Shown here one piece after another: positions 8,158 through 16,724 of a stretch of 64,000 nucleotides of DNA. The position numbers were made by a program, and so were the translations under genes. The DNA is from Pseudonocardia alaniniphila (GTDB lineage Bacteria; Actinomycetota; Actinomycetes; Mycobacteriales; Pseudonocardiaceae): NCBI RefSeq assembly GCF_022524485.1, contig NZ_JAKXMK010000029.1:62001-126000 (forward strand), written 5' to 3'. Each line of letters opens with the position of its first letter. Position 1 is the stretch's first letter. The notes beneath the pieces are model-generated. The model saw only the letters and a program-made list of their open reading frames with translations, made no database searches and had not been told where the DNA came from.

Positions 8158-8963
8158 CACCCTGCCCCTGCCGCTGCGGGAGGAAAGTGCGAACCGTGCC
8201 AGGTGCTGCGGTGCTGTCCTCGGCGGGTCAGGCGGAGGTGTACGTCGATCAGGTGCCCGGTGACCTCGCCGATGTGGTCCTCGGTGATCCGCCGGGCGCG
8301 GTCGCCGTCGCGCGCCTCGATCGCGTCGACGACCTGCCGGTGGTTCGCCACCGTCGACGCCAGTTCGGGGGCCGAGCGCGGGGTGCCCCACAGCAGCTGG
8401 CCCAGCTCGGCCTGCAACTCGATCTCCTTGCGCGCGAGCCGGACGGACTGGGCGGCGGCTGCCGTGTCGATGTAGTAGCGGCTCTCGATCCGGCGCTGCT
8501 GGATGCCTTCCGGGGAGGCCGCCATCCGGTCGAGGATCTCGCGCAGGCGGGCGATCTCGCTCGCGGTGGCCCGCTGGGCGCACAGCCGCGCCGCGGTGCC
8601 CGCCACCGCCGCGTGGACGTCGCCGAGCTCGCGCAGGTCGGTGCTGCCGATCTCGTGCAGCCGGCCGAGCGACAGCTCGGTGAGAGCTGCCTCCGAAGCG
8701 CGCACGAAGCTGCCCCCGCCTCGTCCGCGTCGTGTCGACACCAGGCCACGGGCCCGCAGCTCGGACAGTGCGTCGCGCAGGGTGACGGTGGAGACGTTCA
8801 GCATGGCGGCCAGCTGGGTCTCGGACGGCAGCTGTTCGCCGTCGACAATGATGCCGAGCGCGATCGCGCTCCCCAGCCGGCGGACCACCGCCTCGCTGCG
8901 TCCCGAGCCGTCGTCGAGTGGTGCGAACACCGCTTGTCGCGCATCGCCGGAGAGCAGCCGCAT
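8157..8963 (-). CDS. GntR-family (FadR/FCD subfamily) transcriptional regulator
   Basis: A 268-aa regulator. The N-terminal winged helix carries LPSETQLAAMLNVSTVTLRDA followed by LSELRARGLVSTRRGRGGG, the GntR recognition and wing segments. The rest is all-helical with FCD character (HAAVAGTAARLCAQRA, VANHRQVVDAIEARDGDRA, DHI), whose His/Asp residues usually bind a metal and a carboxylate effector. It is transcribed divergently from the Fe-S/FAD operon with a shared 144-bp region containing a palindrome, and probably represses that operon. Confidence 0.92.
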   Translation of the reverse strand: MRLLSGDARQAVFAPLDDGSGRSEAVVRRLGSAIALGIIVDGEQLPSETQLAAMLNVSTVTLRDALSELRARGLVSTRRGRGGGSFVRASEAALTELSLGRLHEIGSTDLRELGDVHAAVAGTAARLCAQRATASEIARLREILDRMAASPEGIQQRRIESRYYIDTAAAAQSVRLARKEIELQAELGQLLWGTPRSAPELASTVANHRQVVDAIEARDGDRARRITEDHIGEVTGHLIDVHLRLTRRGQHRSTWHGSHFPPAAAGAG

Positions 8964-9040
8964 CAGCGCACCTCCCGCACATTTCGTCTCGCGGTGGAGT
9001 CTGGCACGAGAGCGGGCGCGGGTCGGGGGCGGTGTGTGGC

Positions 9041-9069
9041 TTGACCGTTGAAATGTGATCTCATAGGTT
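9041..9069 (+). promoter_or_regulatory. Promoter of the Fe-S/FAD operon with a palindrome in the spacer
   Basis: TTGACC (9041-9046) and TAGGTT (9064-9069) are spaced by 17 bp. Inside the spacer, ATGTGATCTCAT (9053-9064) is palindromic except for one base pair, the ATGnGATCnCAT form. An operator between -35 and -10 fits repression by the divergent GntR protein. Confidence 0.6.
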
Positions 9070-9107
9070 TCGCGTGCTCGTGTCCTACCTCACATCCAGG
9101 AGACCTC

Positions 9108-10517
9108 GTGACTCCGATCGACCCCGACGCGCATCTCGCTGGTGACGCGCTCACGCGGCCGTTCACTCCCGGGATGGCGTCCAACGATCCCGGTCTGGCC
9201 GGGTACCCCGAGTCGGTCGCCGCTCCCGTCGACATCGAGATCGTCGATCGTGAGACCCGTGAGTTCGTCGAGGAGTGGCGTAACGCCTCGTACAACTGTT
9301 ATTCGTCGGGCCACAAGTTCTGCCGTGAGGTCTGCCCGGTGATGCAGGTGACGCGCAACGAGTCCTGGACGCCGACGGCGTTTCACGCGAACGTCGTGGC
9401 GATGGAGCGCGGTGAGCTCGAGGTGGCCGACGTCGCCGCGGATTACGTCAACTGCACCCAGTGCGGTGCCTGCGAGCTGCGGTGCCCGAACACGCTGTTC
9501 ACCGGCGACTTCTACCGGTTCCGGACGCGCACGGTGGATGTGGTGAAGGCGGTGCGCGCCCTGGCCGTGGACAAAGGGGTCCACCAGCCGGGGTGGCGCA
9601 CCTGGAACGCGCGCACCGACGAGCGGACCCACGAGCCGGTGCTGGGGGACGTCGAGGTCAGCCAGGACGCCGTGCGTGACTGGGCCGAGGGCCTGGAGCT
9701 GCCCATCGGTGGTGAGACGGTGCTGTTCGTCGACTGCGAGGCCGCGTTCTACCGCACGTCGGTGCCGCGGGCGGTGGCGCAGATCCTGCAGCGGGCCGGG
9801 TATGAGTTCGGGTTGATGGGCGAGCAGTGGTGCTGCGGAGGCCCGGCCGCGGAGATGGGTTACGTGGAGCAGGCGCAGCGGTTCGCCCGGCACAACCTGG
9901 ACAACTGGCGGTCCACGGGCACGCGGCGGGTGCTGGTGCTGGATCCGCATGACTACATCTCTTTCACCGAGGACTATCCGCGGTATTTCGGCGAGGAGTT
10001 CGATATCGAGGTCGTGCTGGTGGTGGAGTTGCTCGCCGAGCTGTTGCGCGACGGGCGGATCACGCCGTCGGTGCCGGTGGAGCGCACGATCACCTATCAC
10101 GATCCGTGTCGGCTCAACAAGCGTAAGGGGGTCTGGCGGGAGCCGCGGGAGATCCTGCGTGCGATCCCGGGGTTGACCTTCACCGATGTGGACCGGGTGA
10201 CGCAGTGGTCGTTCTGCTCCGGCGGGGGTGGGGGCCTGCCGGTGGAGAAGCCGGAGTTGGCGGCGGCGATCAGTGACAGGAGGCTGGACGCCGCCGCCAC
10301 TCTGGGAGTCGACACGCTGGTGAGTGCCTGCCCGTGGTCGGAGCGGCCGCTCGCGGCGGCCGGGGACGCGCGTGACATCGATGTCGTGGACATCCACGAG
10401 CTGCTCGCCGAATCGCTGGGGATCACCGTCGGCGGCAGCCGCGGCGAGGTCGGTGACCGGCGCGGTGGCTGCTCCGGAGGCGGCTGTGGTGGCGGCGGGT
10501 GCGGGGGTGCGTCGTGA
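9108..10517 (+). CDS. (Fe-S)-binding oxidoreductase with HdrD/GlpC-like CCG modules and Cys-Gly tail
   Basis: A 469-aa iron-sulfur protein. Near residues 60-75 CYSSGHKFCREVCPV, and near 115-130 CTQCGACELRCPNT, supply Cys ligands for Fe-S clusters. Two later CCG-type modules (EQWCCGGPAAEMGY and SFCSGGGGGLPVEKPEL) are as in GlcF, GlpC and heterodisulfide reductase subunits. The last residues form a Cys-Gly tail with GGCSGGGCGGGGCGG, unusual for the family. GTG 9108 follows CCAGGAGACCTC. It overlaps the FAD oxidase gene (GTGA, 10514-10517), so the two probably form an electron-transferring dehydrogenase complex like GlcD-GlcF, passing electrons from a hydroxyacid-like substrate. Substrate unknown. 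Confidence 0.87.
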   Translation: MTPIDPDAHLAGDALTRPFTPGMASNDPGLAGYPESVAAPVDIEIVDRETREFVEEWRNASYNCYSSGHKFCREVCPVMQVTRNESWTPTAFHANVVAMERGELEVADVAADYVNCTQCGACELRCPNTLFTGDFYRFRTRTVDVVKAVRALAVDKGVHQPGWRTWNARTDERTHEPVLGDVEVSQDAVRDWAEGLELPIGGETVLFVDCEAAFYRTSVPRAVAQILQRAGYEFGLMGEQWCCGGPAAEMGYVEQAQRFARHNLDNWRSTGTRRVLVLDPHDYISFTEDYPRYFGEEFDIEVVLVVELLAELLRDGRITPSVPVERTITYHDPCRLNKRKGVWREPREILRAIPGLTFTDVDRVTQWSFCSGGGGGLPVEKPELAAAISDRRLDAAATLGVDTLVSACPWSERPLAAAGDARDIDVVDIHELLAESLGITVGGSRGEVGDRRGGCSGGGCGGGGCGGAS

Positions 10518-12070
10518 GTGTCACGACCGAGCGGTTGTCCGCCGAGCAGGTCGAGCGGGTCGTGCAGCGGCTGCGGACCGTGCTGGGTGAGGAGCAGATC
10601 CTCACCTCGAAGACCGACCGCTACAACCGGGCTCGGGTGCCGGCGCCGTTCCCGGTGCACCGGTGGGCCGAGCGGGTGCCGGATCTGGCGGTCCTGCCGA
10701 CGTCCACCGAGGAGGTGGCGGCGGTGGTGCGGATCGCCAACGAACTGCGGGTGCCGGTCGTGCCGCGGGATGGGGGCACCGGGTTGACCGACGGGGCGGT
10801 CCCCCTGCGGGGCGGCATCGTGGTGGATGTCAAGCGAATGAACGAGGTCCACGAGCTGGATCTGGACAACCGCACGGTGACCGTCGGGGTCGGGATCAAC
10901 ATGCTCAAGCTCAACGAGCAACTGGCCGCGCACGGGCTGATCTATCCCGACAACCCGGCCTCGTATCCGTGTTCGCTGGTGGGTGGGCGGATCGGGACCT
11001 CGGGGTGGTCGCTGATCGGTGCCCGTTACGGGCACACCCGTGACCTGGTGCTGTCCTTCGATCACGTCCTGCCGACCGGGCAGGTCATCCACGTCGGCGA
11101 CGGGATCGGCGGCAAGATCTCCAAGTCCTCCAGTGGGTATCAGCTCAAGCATCTGTTCATGGGGCATCAGGGCACGCTGGGCATCGCCACCCGGGCCACG
11201 TTGAAGCTCTACCCGAAACCCGAGGCGGAGCTCTCGCCGTTCTGGGCGTTCGACAACTACGACGACGCCTACCGCTGCGTGGGGGCACTGGCCCGGGCGG
11301 GCGTCGCGACGTTCGCCGGGGCGGTGTTGTTCGACGAGTGGAAGGTGGCTTACCTGCGCCGGGATGACGAGGCCTACATCCCCCAGCCCGCCGACGTGCG
11401 CGCGCTGGTGTGCGCGGTGATGTACGGCTACGAGGACGAGGTCCGCCCGGCGGGGCGGCGGCTGTTCCGGATCGCGAAACAGCACGGGGCCCGCTACCTG
11501 GGCGACGAGATCTCGCAAGGCGACTGGGCAGCGCGGCACGACCGTTACGCCACCCCGCTGCACGGGCGCACCAAGGCCGGGCAGGTGGTGCCCATGAGCT
11601 GGCACTGCGAGGACGCCGCCATCAGCTACACCAAGATCCCGGCCGTCACGAAGGCCTGGCACGAGATCGTCGCCGATCTCCGGCGCCGCAGCGACGTGTT
11701 CGACGACTGGGGGATGTTCGCCTACACCTCCGCCGACACCGGTGTGGACTACCTGACGGAGATCGACATCGGGATCTGGGAACAGCACCTGGGTGATCAG
11801 GCCTGGGACATGTGGGTGAACGCCAAACGCGACATCGCCGCGGCCGCGTTGCGCCACGGCGGCTCGATCAGCGCCTGCCACGGCTCGTGCCGCGAGGGCG
11901 AAGTCGATCTCGTGCCCCAGGAACTCGGCGGCGGGTTCGAGGTGATGTTGCAGCTCAAACAGGCTCTGGACCCCAACAACATCATGAACCCGGGCAAGTA
12001 CCACCTCGACCTCGCCTACGCACCCGACGCTGCCGCGGCACTGGCCACACTCCGGGGAGGGTCAGGATGA
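10514..12070 (+). CDS. FAD-binding oxidoreductase (GlcD/lactate dehydrogenase-like)
   Basis: A 518-aa flavoprotein of the PCMH/FAD-oxidase C superfamily. The FAD part shows VPVVPRDGGTGLTDGAVP and PDNPASYPCSLVGGRIGTSG, then GKISKSSSGYQLKHLFMGHQ with GTLGIATRATLKLYP. The C-terminus ends ALDPNNIMNPGKY, the usual signature of D-2-hydroxyacid dehydrogenases. The start is the GTG at 10514 inside the GTGA overlap with the Fe-S gene; its own stop overlaps the next start as ATGA. The two upstream/downstream overlaps imply stoichiometric production with the Fe-S subunit and the 95-aa protein. D-lactate, glycolate and 2-hydroxyglutarate are possible substrates; none can be chosen. Confidence 0.9.
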   Translation: MSVTTERLSAEQVERVVQRLRTVLGEEQILTSKTDRYNRARVPAPFPVHRWAERVPDLAVLPTSTEEVAAVVRIANELRVPVVPRDGGTGLTDGAVPLRGGIVVDVKRMNEVHELDLDNRTVTVGVGINMLKLNEQLAAHGLIYPDNPASYPCSLVGGRIGTSGWSLIGARYGHTRDLVLSFDHVLPTGQVIHVGDGIGGKISKSSSGYQLKHLFMGHQGTLGIATRATLKLYPKPEAELSPFWAFDNYDDAYRCVGALARAGVATFAGAVLFDEWKVAYLRRDDEAYIPQPADVRALVCAVMYGYEDEVRPAGRRLFRIAKQHGARYLGDEISQGDWAARHDRYATPLHGRTKAGQVVPMSWHCEDAAISYTKIPAVTKAWHEIVADLRRRSDVFDDWGMFAYTSADTGVDYLTEIDIGIWEQHLGDQAWDMWVNAKRDIAAAALRHGGSISACHGSCREGEVDLVPQELGGGFEVMLQLKQALDPNNIMNPGKYHLDLAYAPDAAAALATLRGGSG

Positions 12071-12354
12071 ATGGGACGAACGGGTACCGCTACGGTGAGC
12101 AACACACCCCACCCGCACCGTACCGAGTGAGTGATGTCGCGCTTACCACGTTCGAGCACGTGTTCGAGGTCGACCCTCGACTCATGCAGCGGTGGGTGCT
12201 GCAGCAAACCTTCCCGAACTGGGACACGCTGCGGATCATGAATGCACGCCACGACCACCTCGACTGGATGCACCGGCACTTCGCAGACAAGGTCCTCTCC
12301 GGATCCGAACTGCTCGCGGAGGTCGACGGCGAGGACGGCTCCCCTGATTCCTGA
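12067..12354 (+). CDS. Uncharacterised 95-aa operon protein
   Basis: A 95-aa protein starting at the ATG of an ATGA overlap with the FAD oxidase gene. I do not recognise a family. The middle is His/Trp/Arg-rich and amphipathic (FEHVFEVDPRLMQRWVLQQT, then NARHDHLDWMHRHFADKVL), with an acidic tail. Several His residues and an acidic end suggest a small metal- or partner-binding subunit. Coupling on one side and a 24-bp gap to the LLM gene on the other make it an integral part of the operon. Confidence 0.75.
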   Translation: MNGTNGYRYGEQHTPPAPYRVSDVALTTFEHVFEVDPRLMQRWVLQQTFPNWDTLRIMNARHDHLDWMHRHFADKVLSGSELLAEVDGEDGSPDS

Positions 12355-12378
12355 CACACCCCCCACCAGGAGTTCATC

Positions 12379-13425
12379 GTGAAGTTCAGCTACGCCATGC
12401 TGCCCGACTACCCGCTGACCGAGTCGATCGAGTCGATCAAGCTCGCGGACGAGCTCGGCTTCCACGCCGTGTACGCGGCGGACGAGACGTGGCACAAGGA
12501 CCTGTGGCTGCTGTTCGCGGCTGCCGCCGACAAGACGAGCAACATCCGCATGGGCCCGAGCGTCTCGCCGGTCGTGCTGCGCGAGCCGAGCCTGATCGCG
12601 CAGGCCGCGGCCACCCTCGACGAGCTCACCGGCGGCCGTGCCGAGGTGGTGCTGTCCTCGGGCAACTTCGGGCTGCTCGCCCAGTACGGCATGGACTGGA
12701 GCACGCAGAAGCCGCTGTCGCGGACGAAGGAGGGCGTGCAGGTTGTCCGCACGCTGCTCGACGACGGCGCGATCACCTTCGACGGTGAGTTCTTCAGCTA
12801 CAAGGGCCTGTTCAGCTTCGCCCGCCCGGTGCAGGAGCGGCTGCCCGTCAAGATGGGCGCGATGCGTGGCCCGAAGTCGTTCCAGGCGGCGGCGGAGCTG
12901 TCCGACGGCTGCCACCACGCGCTCAGCTACACCAAGGGCGCGTACGAGTACATGTACGAGAACATGAAGATCGGTGCCGACCGCGCCGGGAAGAACGTCG
13001 ACGACCTGGACATCGGCGCCTGGGTCGTGTTCGCGACGGGCGAGGACTCCGCGATCGCCAAGGACGCGGCCCGCTCGATGGTCGGCCTGTACGCCTCGGC
13101 CATGCCCGACGAGCAGCTCGAGCGCAACGGCGTGTCGCCCGCTTCGATGAAGCCGATCATCGACGCGCTGGGAGCGGGTGACCTCGCCGGTTCCATCGAC
13201 GCGACCACCCCGGAGATCGGCGAGACGCTCTCGATCGCCGGCACGCCCGAGGAGTGCGTGGCCAAGCTCAAGGAGATCGAGGCCGCGGGGGTCAACCACA
13301 TGATCCTCGCGATCACCGACGCAACCCTGGTGAAGACGTTCATGGGCCGGGAGATCGAGGGGGTCGCGGACGTGAACGCCCAGCTGCGGCTCATTCACGA
13401 CCGGATCATGCCCGAGTTCGCCTGA
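12379..13425 (+). CDS. LLM-class flavin-dependent oxidoreductase (F420- or FMN-dependent)
   Basis: A 348-aa TIM-barrel enzyme of the luciferase-like monooxygenase class. Family features: SIKLADELGFHAVYAADETW, IRMGPSVSPVVLREPSLIAQ, LDELTGGRAEVVLSSGNFG, PVKMGAMRGPKSFQAAAEL, and late AGTPEECVAKLKEIEAAG. The pattern is close to F420-dependent methylenetetrahydromethanopterin reductase-like members, so F420H2 is a likely cofactor in an actinomycete; FMN is the alternative. GTG 12379 follows CCAGGAGTTCATC. It is the last gene of the operon and ends at a strong hairpin. It may act on the product of the upstream FAD/Fe-S enzyme. Confidence 0.9.
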   Translation: MKFSYAMLPDYPLTESIESIKLADELGFHAVYAADETWHKDLWLLFAAAADKTSNIRMGPSVSPVVLREPSLIAQAAATLDELTGGRAEVVLSSGNFGLLAQYGMDWSTQKPLSRTKEGVQVVRTLLDDGAITFDGEFFSYKGLFSFARPVQERLPVKMGAMRGPKSFQAAAELSDGCHHALSYTKGAYEYMYENMKIGADRAGKNVDDLDIGAWVVFATGEDSAIAKDAARSMVGLYASAMPDEQLERNGVSPASMKPIIDALGAGDLAGSIDATTPEIGETLSIAGTPEECVAKLKEIEAAGVNHMILAITDATLVKTFMGREIEGVADVNAQLRLIHDRIMPEFA

Positions 13426-13444
13426 GCGAACCGCTACACAGCAC

Positions 13445-13480
13445 GATGGGCGGCGTCCTACGAGAAGGACGCCGCCCATC
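13445..13480 (+). terminator. Strong terminator hairpin of the Fe-S/FAD/LLM operon
   Basis: Perfect 15-bp arms at 13445-13459 (GATGGGCGGCGTCCT) and 13466-13480 enclose a 6-nt loop, 20 bp after the LLM stop. There is no U-tract, which is normal for GC-rich actinomycetes. Confidence 0.85.
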
Positions 13481-13560
13481 GGCGTTCCGGCGCAGTGCCG
13501 TCGCGGCGCGACCGGGGGAGCGATCACTCACCGATCGACCTGTACCGGTGGTTCTGCGGC

Positions 13561-13887
13561 CTACTTGGTTCCGGCGGGATCCATCGGTCCCGGCGGGGGT
13601 GGCTCGGCCAGGCTCCCGCCACCGCCGCCGCCGCCACCACCGGGGTCGACGGCGATGATGACCGGCGCGGCGGGCACCACCCGGGTGCCGGGCGCCGGGG
13701 CCTGAGCGGTGACGGTGCCGGTGATGGGCAACGGAGTGTCGGGGTCGGGCGCGACGGCGACAACTCTCGCCGTGAAGGCGAGCTGGTGGGCGTCACTGAC
13801 CTCCAGCCCGACGAGCGCCGGCACCAGAACCTTCTCCTGCTTCCTCACGGCTCCCCCCAGCAGGTCGTATCGGGCGCGCGCTCGCAT
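13561..13887 (-). CDS. Small PASTA-domain protein with Gly/Pro tail
   Basis: About 108 aa from the ATG at 13887. Residues 15-75 read as one PASTA-type module (VPALVGLEVSDAHQLAF, then GTVTAQAPAPGTRV and VIIAVD), the fold that binds muropeptides in Ser/Thr kinases and PBPs, or serves as a generic appendage. The end is a run of glycines followed by a Pro-rich tail. No membrane or kinase segment is present. The start is uncertain: ATG codons at 13974 and 14166 would extend it, but the added sequence is Arg/Cys-rich and none of the three has a clear ribosome site. Divergent from the hydrolase fusion gene. Confidence 0.6.
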   Translation of the reverse strand: MRARARYDLLGGAVRKQEKVLVPALVGLEVSDAHQLAFTARVVAVAPDPDTPLPITGTVTAQAPAPGTRVVPAAPVIIAVDPGGGGGGGGGSLAEPPPPGPMDPAGTK

Positions 13888-14116
13888 GGCGCCGCGAGCG
13901 CTCAGCTGGTCTACCCGCTCGGGGCTGATCGAACACGCCCGGCAACAAGCTTCTGACGGCCCGTCGGACAGCATCCGAATTCTGGCGCGCGAGGGCCTGA
14001 CTGTCGGCGTGGCCCGTCGGGGCGTCCCGCGCCCGGGTCGTTCGTCCCATAGGTTTCGGATGGCGCGACGTCGTCCACGGATGACCGGAGCGGGCCGTGG
14101 AACCGGATGGGGGCAT

Positions 14117-16294
14117 GTGGTGACGGTGCTGGAGCTGACCGGGCGGCCGAGGACGCGCGACGGCATCTCGAGTCGCTGGACGCAGGTGGACGACCTGCGG
14201 ATGCATGTCAGGGTGACGACGGCCGCTCCGGACGGTGCGCCGGATGTGGTGCTGCTCCACGGGTTGGGCGTGTCGAGTCGTTACATGCTCCCGCTGGCCC
14301 GAGAGCTTGCGCCGCATTTCCGTACGTCGGTCCCGGATCTTCCGGGGTTCGGCCACAGCGATCATCCGTCTGCGGCGCTGGACGTGCCTGGGCTCGCTGG
14401 TGCCCTGCTGGCCTGGATCGACGCCGCCGGGCTCACCACGCCTGCGCTGGTCGCCGACTCGGTGGGCTGTCAGGTGGCCGTTGCAGCGATGCGACGCTCG
14501 CCGGAAGCGTTCGGGCGGGCGGTGCTGATCAGCCCCACCGTCGACCGGCGCGGCCGCAACCCCGTGGCCCAGGTGGGCCGGCTGTTGCGCACCGGCCTGC
14601 ACGAGAATCCCGCGCTCGCCGTCGTCCTGGGGAGGGACTACCTGGCGTGCGGTGCCCGACGGGCCCTGGCCACGGCATGGCACGCGCTCGCCCACCCGAT
14701 CGAGGACGATCTGCCGGAAATCGAGGTCCCCGTGCTGGTGGTGCGGGGCGGCGCCGACGCGGTCGTGCCGCAACGGTGGGCCGAGGAGGTGGCCGAGACG
14801 CTGCCGGACGGGCGGCTCGCCGTGCTGCCCGGACAGAGCCACAGCCTCAGTCACTCCGCTGCGGGGCCGCTCGCCGCGGCGATCGGGCCGTTCCTCGGCG
14901 GGCCGCCGCCTGGTCCTGACGCGCCCACCATCCGGCAGGCGGCCGACAGCATCGCCTCGTTCGACTCCGCCACGGTCGTCCTGCGCGCGGCGGCCACCGC
15001 CCTGCACGGCAACGACCTGCCTGCGCTCGGCGCCGTGCCGCGGCCACTCGCCCCGCTGCTCGAACGGGTGATCCCGCTGGCCGACGCGCTGCCTGCCCCG
15101 GTGCGGGAGCAGGTGCACCGGCTCGGCCGCGGCAGCGCGGCCGTGCCGCCCGCTGAGCTGCACGCCGTCAGCGCCGAGGCGGTGGCGCGATGGATGGTGG
15201 CGCAGTACCCGCGGCGGTCCTTCCCCGTGGCGATCGTCGGCTCGACGAGCGGCGCCGTGGCGCACCTGGCCGCCGCGCTCGGCGCGCCCTTCCTCCCGCA
15301 GACCTTCCTGCTCCCCGTCGCGCGGCCGGACGTGGATCCGGGCGATCCGCGCGGTGTCATGACCGCCGGCATCGGCCCGGCCGAGCTGTTGCTCGACGCC
15401 AACCCCGAGGTGGCGCTGCACCACACGCACGATCCGGCCCAGGATCGGCTGTCGCACGCGCGCATGACGTACTTCCGTCTCAAGCGGCGCCGCCTCGGCG
15501 CCGCGTTCACCGGGTTCCTCACGGAGACGCTGCCGCCGGGCGCCACGTTGTTCGTCGCCGACTGCCGGCTGAGGTGGCCGGTCACCCGGCTCGGTGATCA
15601 GCACGTCTTCCAGTTCGGGGCGTCCCGCGGCACGTCATCTGAGGAGTTCCGCAGCGAGAGCGAGTGCCGGGGGTGGGACGTGCCGCCGGCCGACGAGGAC
15701 GCCCCGGAAGCCGAGTGGGGGTTCGATGCGGCGCTCGGCGACGATCTGGCCGCCCTCGCAGCCGCACGGGGATGGCGGTTGCGCCGCGTGGTCTTCGACG
15801 AGCCCGCGGCGCTGAGCCCGCTGGTCGCCGACCTCTACCGCTGGTGGTACCTCCGTCGGGGGCGCCCGGCGCAGCGACTCCTGGTCGAGTCGTTCATGCG
15901 GCTCGACCCGCACCTCGCACTGGCGACGGGTTCGGTGCCCTTCTGGTCGCAGTTCCCCGTGGAGCGCTCGGCCGACGCGCTTGAGCACTACCTCGACCAC
16001 ACCGAACCCTTCGACGAGATCCTCATGACGCTGTTCCCTCCCGGGACGGAGGACGTCGCAGTGGCCCCGGCGAAACGGTGGCGGGATCTGATGGGCCGCG
16101 CCCGCCGTCGCAGTGCGTTCCTCGGCATCGATCCGGCCGCCTTCCCCCGGGACACCAGCGGCTTGGGGCGCTTCCACCGCGAGCTGTCCGCCTTGCCGCG
16201 GGTCGACCCGCCGGCGCCCCTCACCCTGTCCGAGCTGGACGTCTTCCTCGGCGAGCGCTCCTCGTCGGACGGGCCGCCGATCCACTGGGAGTGA
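14117..16294 (+). CDS. Two-domain protein: alpha/beta hydrolase fused to an unrecognised C-terminal domain
   Basis: A 725-aa protein. Residues ~20-270 are an alpha/beta hydrolase: HGLGVSSRYM oxyanion region, PGFGHSDHP, nucleophile elbow VADSVGCQVA (Ser), and a late VLPGQSHSLSHSA (His). The C-terminal ~430 residues are a domain I do not recognise, beginning near RRSFPVAIVGSTSGAVAHLA; it contains AFTGFLTETLPPGATLFVAD, QHVFQFGASRGTSSEEF, YRWWYLRRG and DEILMTLFPPGTEDVA, and no membrane segments. The Ser-hydrolase half probably cleaves an ester or thioester; the other half may be a second catalytic or ligand domain. GTG 14117 follows GGATGGGGG; ATG 14081 is an alternative. A shadow frame upstream is ignored. 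Confidence 0.85.
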   Translation: MVTVLELTGRPRTRDGISSRWTQVDDLRMHVRVTTAAPDGAPDVVLLHGLGVSSRYMLPLARELAPHFRTSVPDLPGFGHSDHPSAALDVPGLAGALLAWIDAAGLTTPALVADSVGCQVAVAAMRRSPEAFGRAVLISPTVDRRGRNPVAQVGRLLRTGLHENPALAVVLGRDYLACGARRALATAWHALAHPIEDDLPEIEVPVLVVRGGADAVVPQRWAEEVAETLPDGRLAVLPGQSHSLSHSAAGPLAAAIGPFLGGPPPGPDAPTIRQAADSIASFDSATVVLRAAATALHGNDLPALGAVPRPLAPLLERVIPLADALPAPVREQVHRLGRGSAAVPPAELHAVSAEAVARWMVAQYPRRSFPVAIVGSTSGAVAHLAAALGAPFLPQTFLLPVARPDVDPGDPRGVMTAGIGPAELLLDANPEVALHHTHDPAQDRLSHARMTYFRLKRRRLGAAFTGFLTETLPPGATLFVADCRLRWPVTRLGDQHVFQFGASRGTSSEEFRSESECRGWDVPPADEDAPEAEWGFDAALGDDLAALAAARGWRLRRVVFDEPAALSPLVADLYRWWYLRRGRPAQRLLVESFMRLDPHLALATGSVPFWSQFPVERSADALEHYLDHTEPFDEILMTLFPPGTEDVAVAPAKRWRDLMGRARRRSAFLGIDPAAFPRDTSGLGRFHRELSALPRVDPPAPLTLSELDVFLGERSSSDGPPIHWE

Positions 16295-16404
16295 TTCGCT
16301 CACGACCGGGGGACCTCGCTGTTGCCGGGGACGGACGCGGGTACCCCTGTCCGTGCCGCATCGCGGAGGCGTGCGGCCCGACCCGAGCGAACGGAGGCAT
16401 CGCG

Positions 16405-16671
16405 ATGGCTCAGTGCGAGGTGTGCGGGAACGACTACGACATGGCGTTCGAGGTGCACGCCCAGGGCGCCGTGCACGTGTTCGACAGCTTCGAGTGCGCG
16501 ATCCACCGGATGGCACCGGTGTGCGAGCACTGCGGATGCAAGGTGGTCGGCCACGGTGTGCAGGCGGACCGCAGGTTCTTCTGCTGCGTGCACTGCGCGC
16601 AGACCGAGGGTGTGGGGGCGCAGCTGCGCGACCGCGTGGACGAGCCCCAGGCGACGGGCAGCGCCCGGTGA
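16405..16671 (+). CDS. Small Cys-rich zinc-ribbon/metallothionein-like protein
   Basis: An 88-aa protein with eight Cys in clustered motifs: QCEVCGNDYD, FECAIHRM, VCEHCGCKVVGHG and FFCCVHCAQTEG, plus several His, giving enough ligands for one or two zinc ribbons. Similar short proteins occur widely in actinomycetes as uncharacterised metallothionein-like or zinc-ribbon proteins. ATG 16405 follows AACGGAGGCATCGCG. It lies between the hydrolase fusion and a DUF2795 gene. Likely a metal-binding or metal-buffering protein; function not established. Confidence 0.8.
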   Translation: MAQCEVCGNDYDMAFEVHAQGAVHVFDSFECAIHRMAPVCEHCGCKVVGHGVQADRRFFCCVHCAQTEGVGAQLRDRVDEPQATGSAR

Positions 16672-16724
16672 TCACTCGACCACCATGCCGCATCGTGCGT
16701 GGCGGCCGGGGGTAAGGCATCGGC

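Noticed and set aside
10097..12004. 635-aa minus-strand open frame
   Set aside because: Antisense to the Fe-S and FAD genes whose motifs are unambiguous.
13793..15604. 603-aa minus-strand open frame
   Set aside because: Antisense to the hydrolase fusion; Arg/Gly/His-rich and motif-free.
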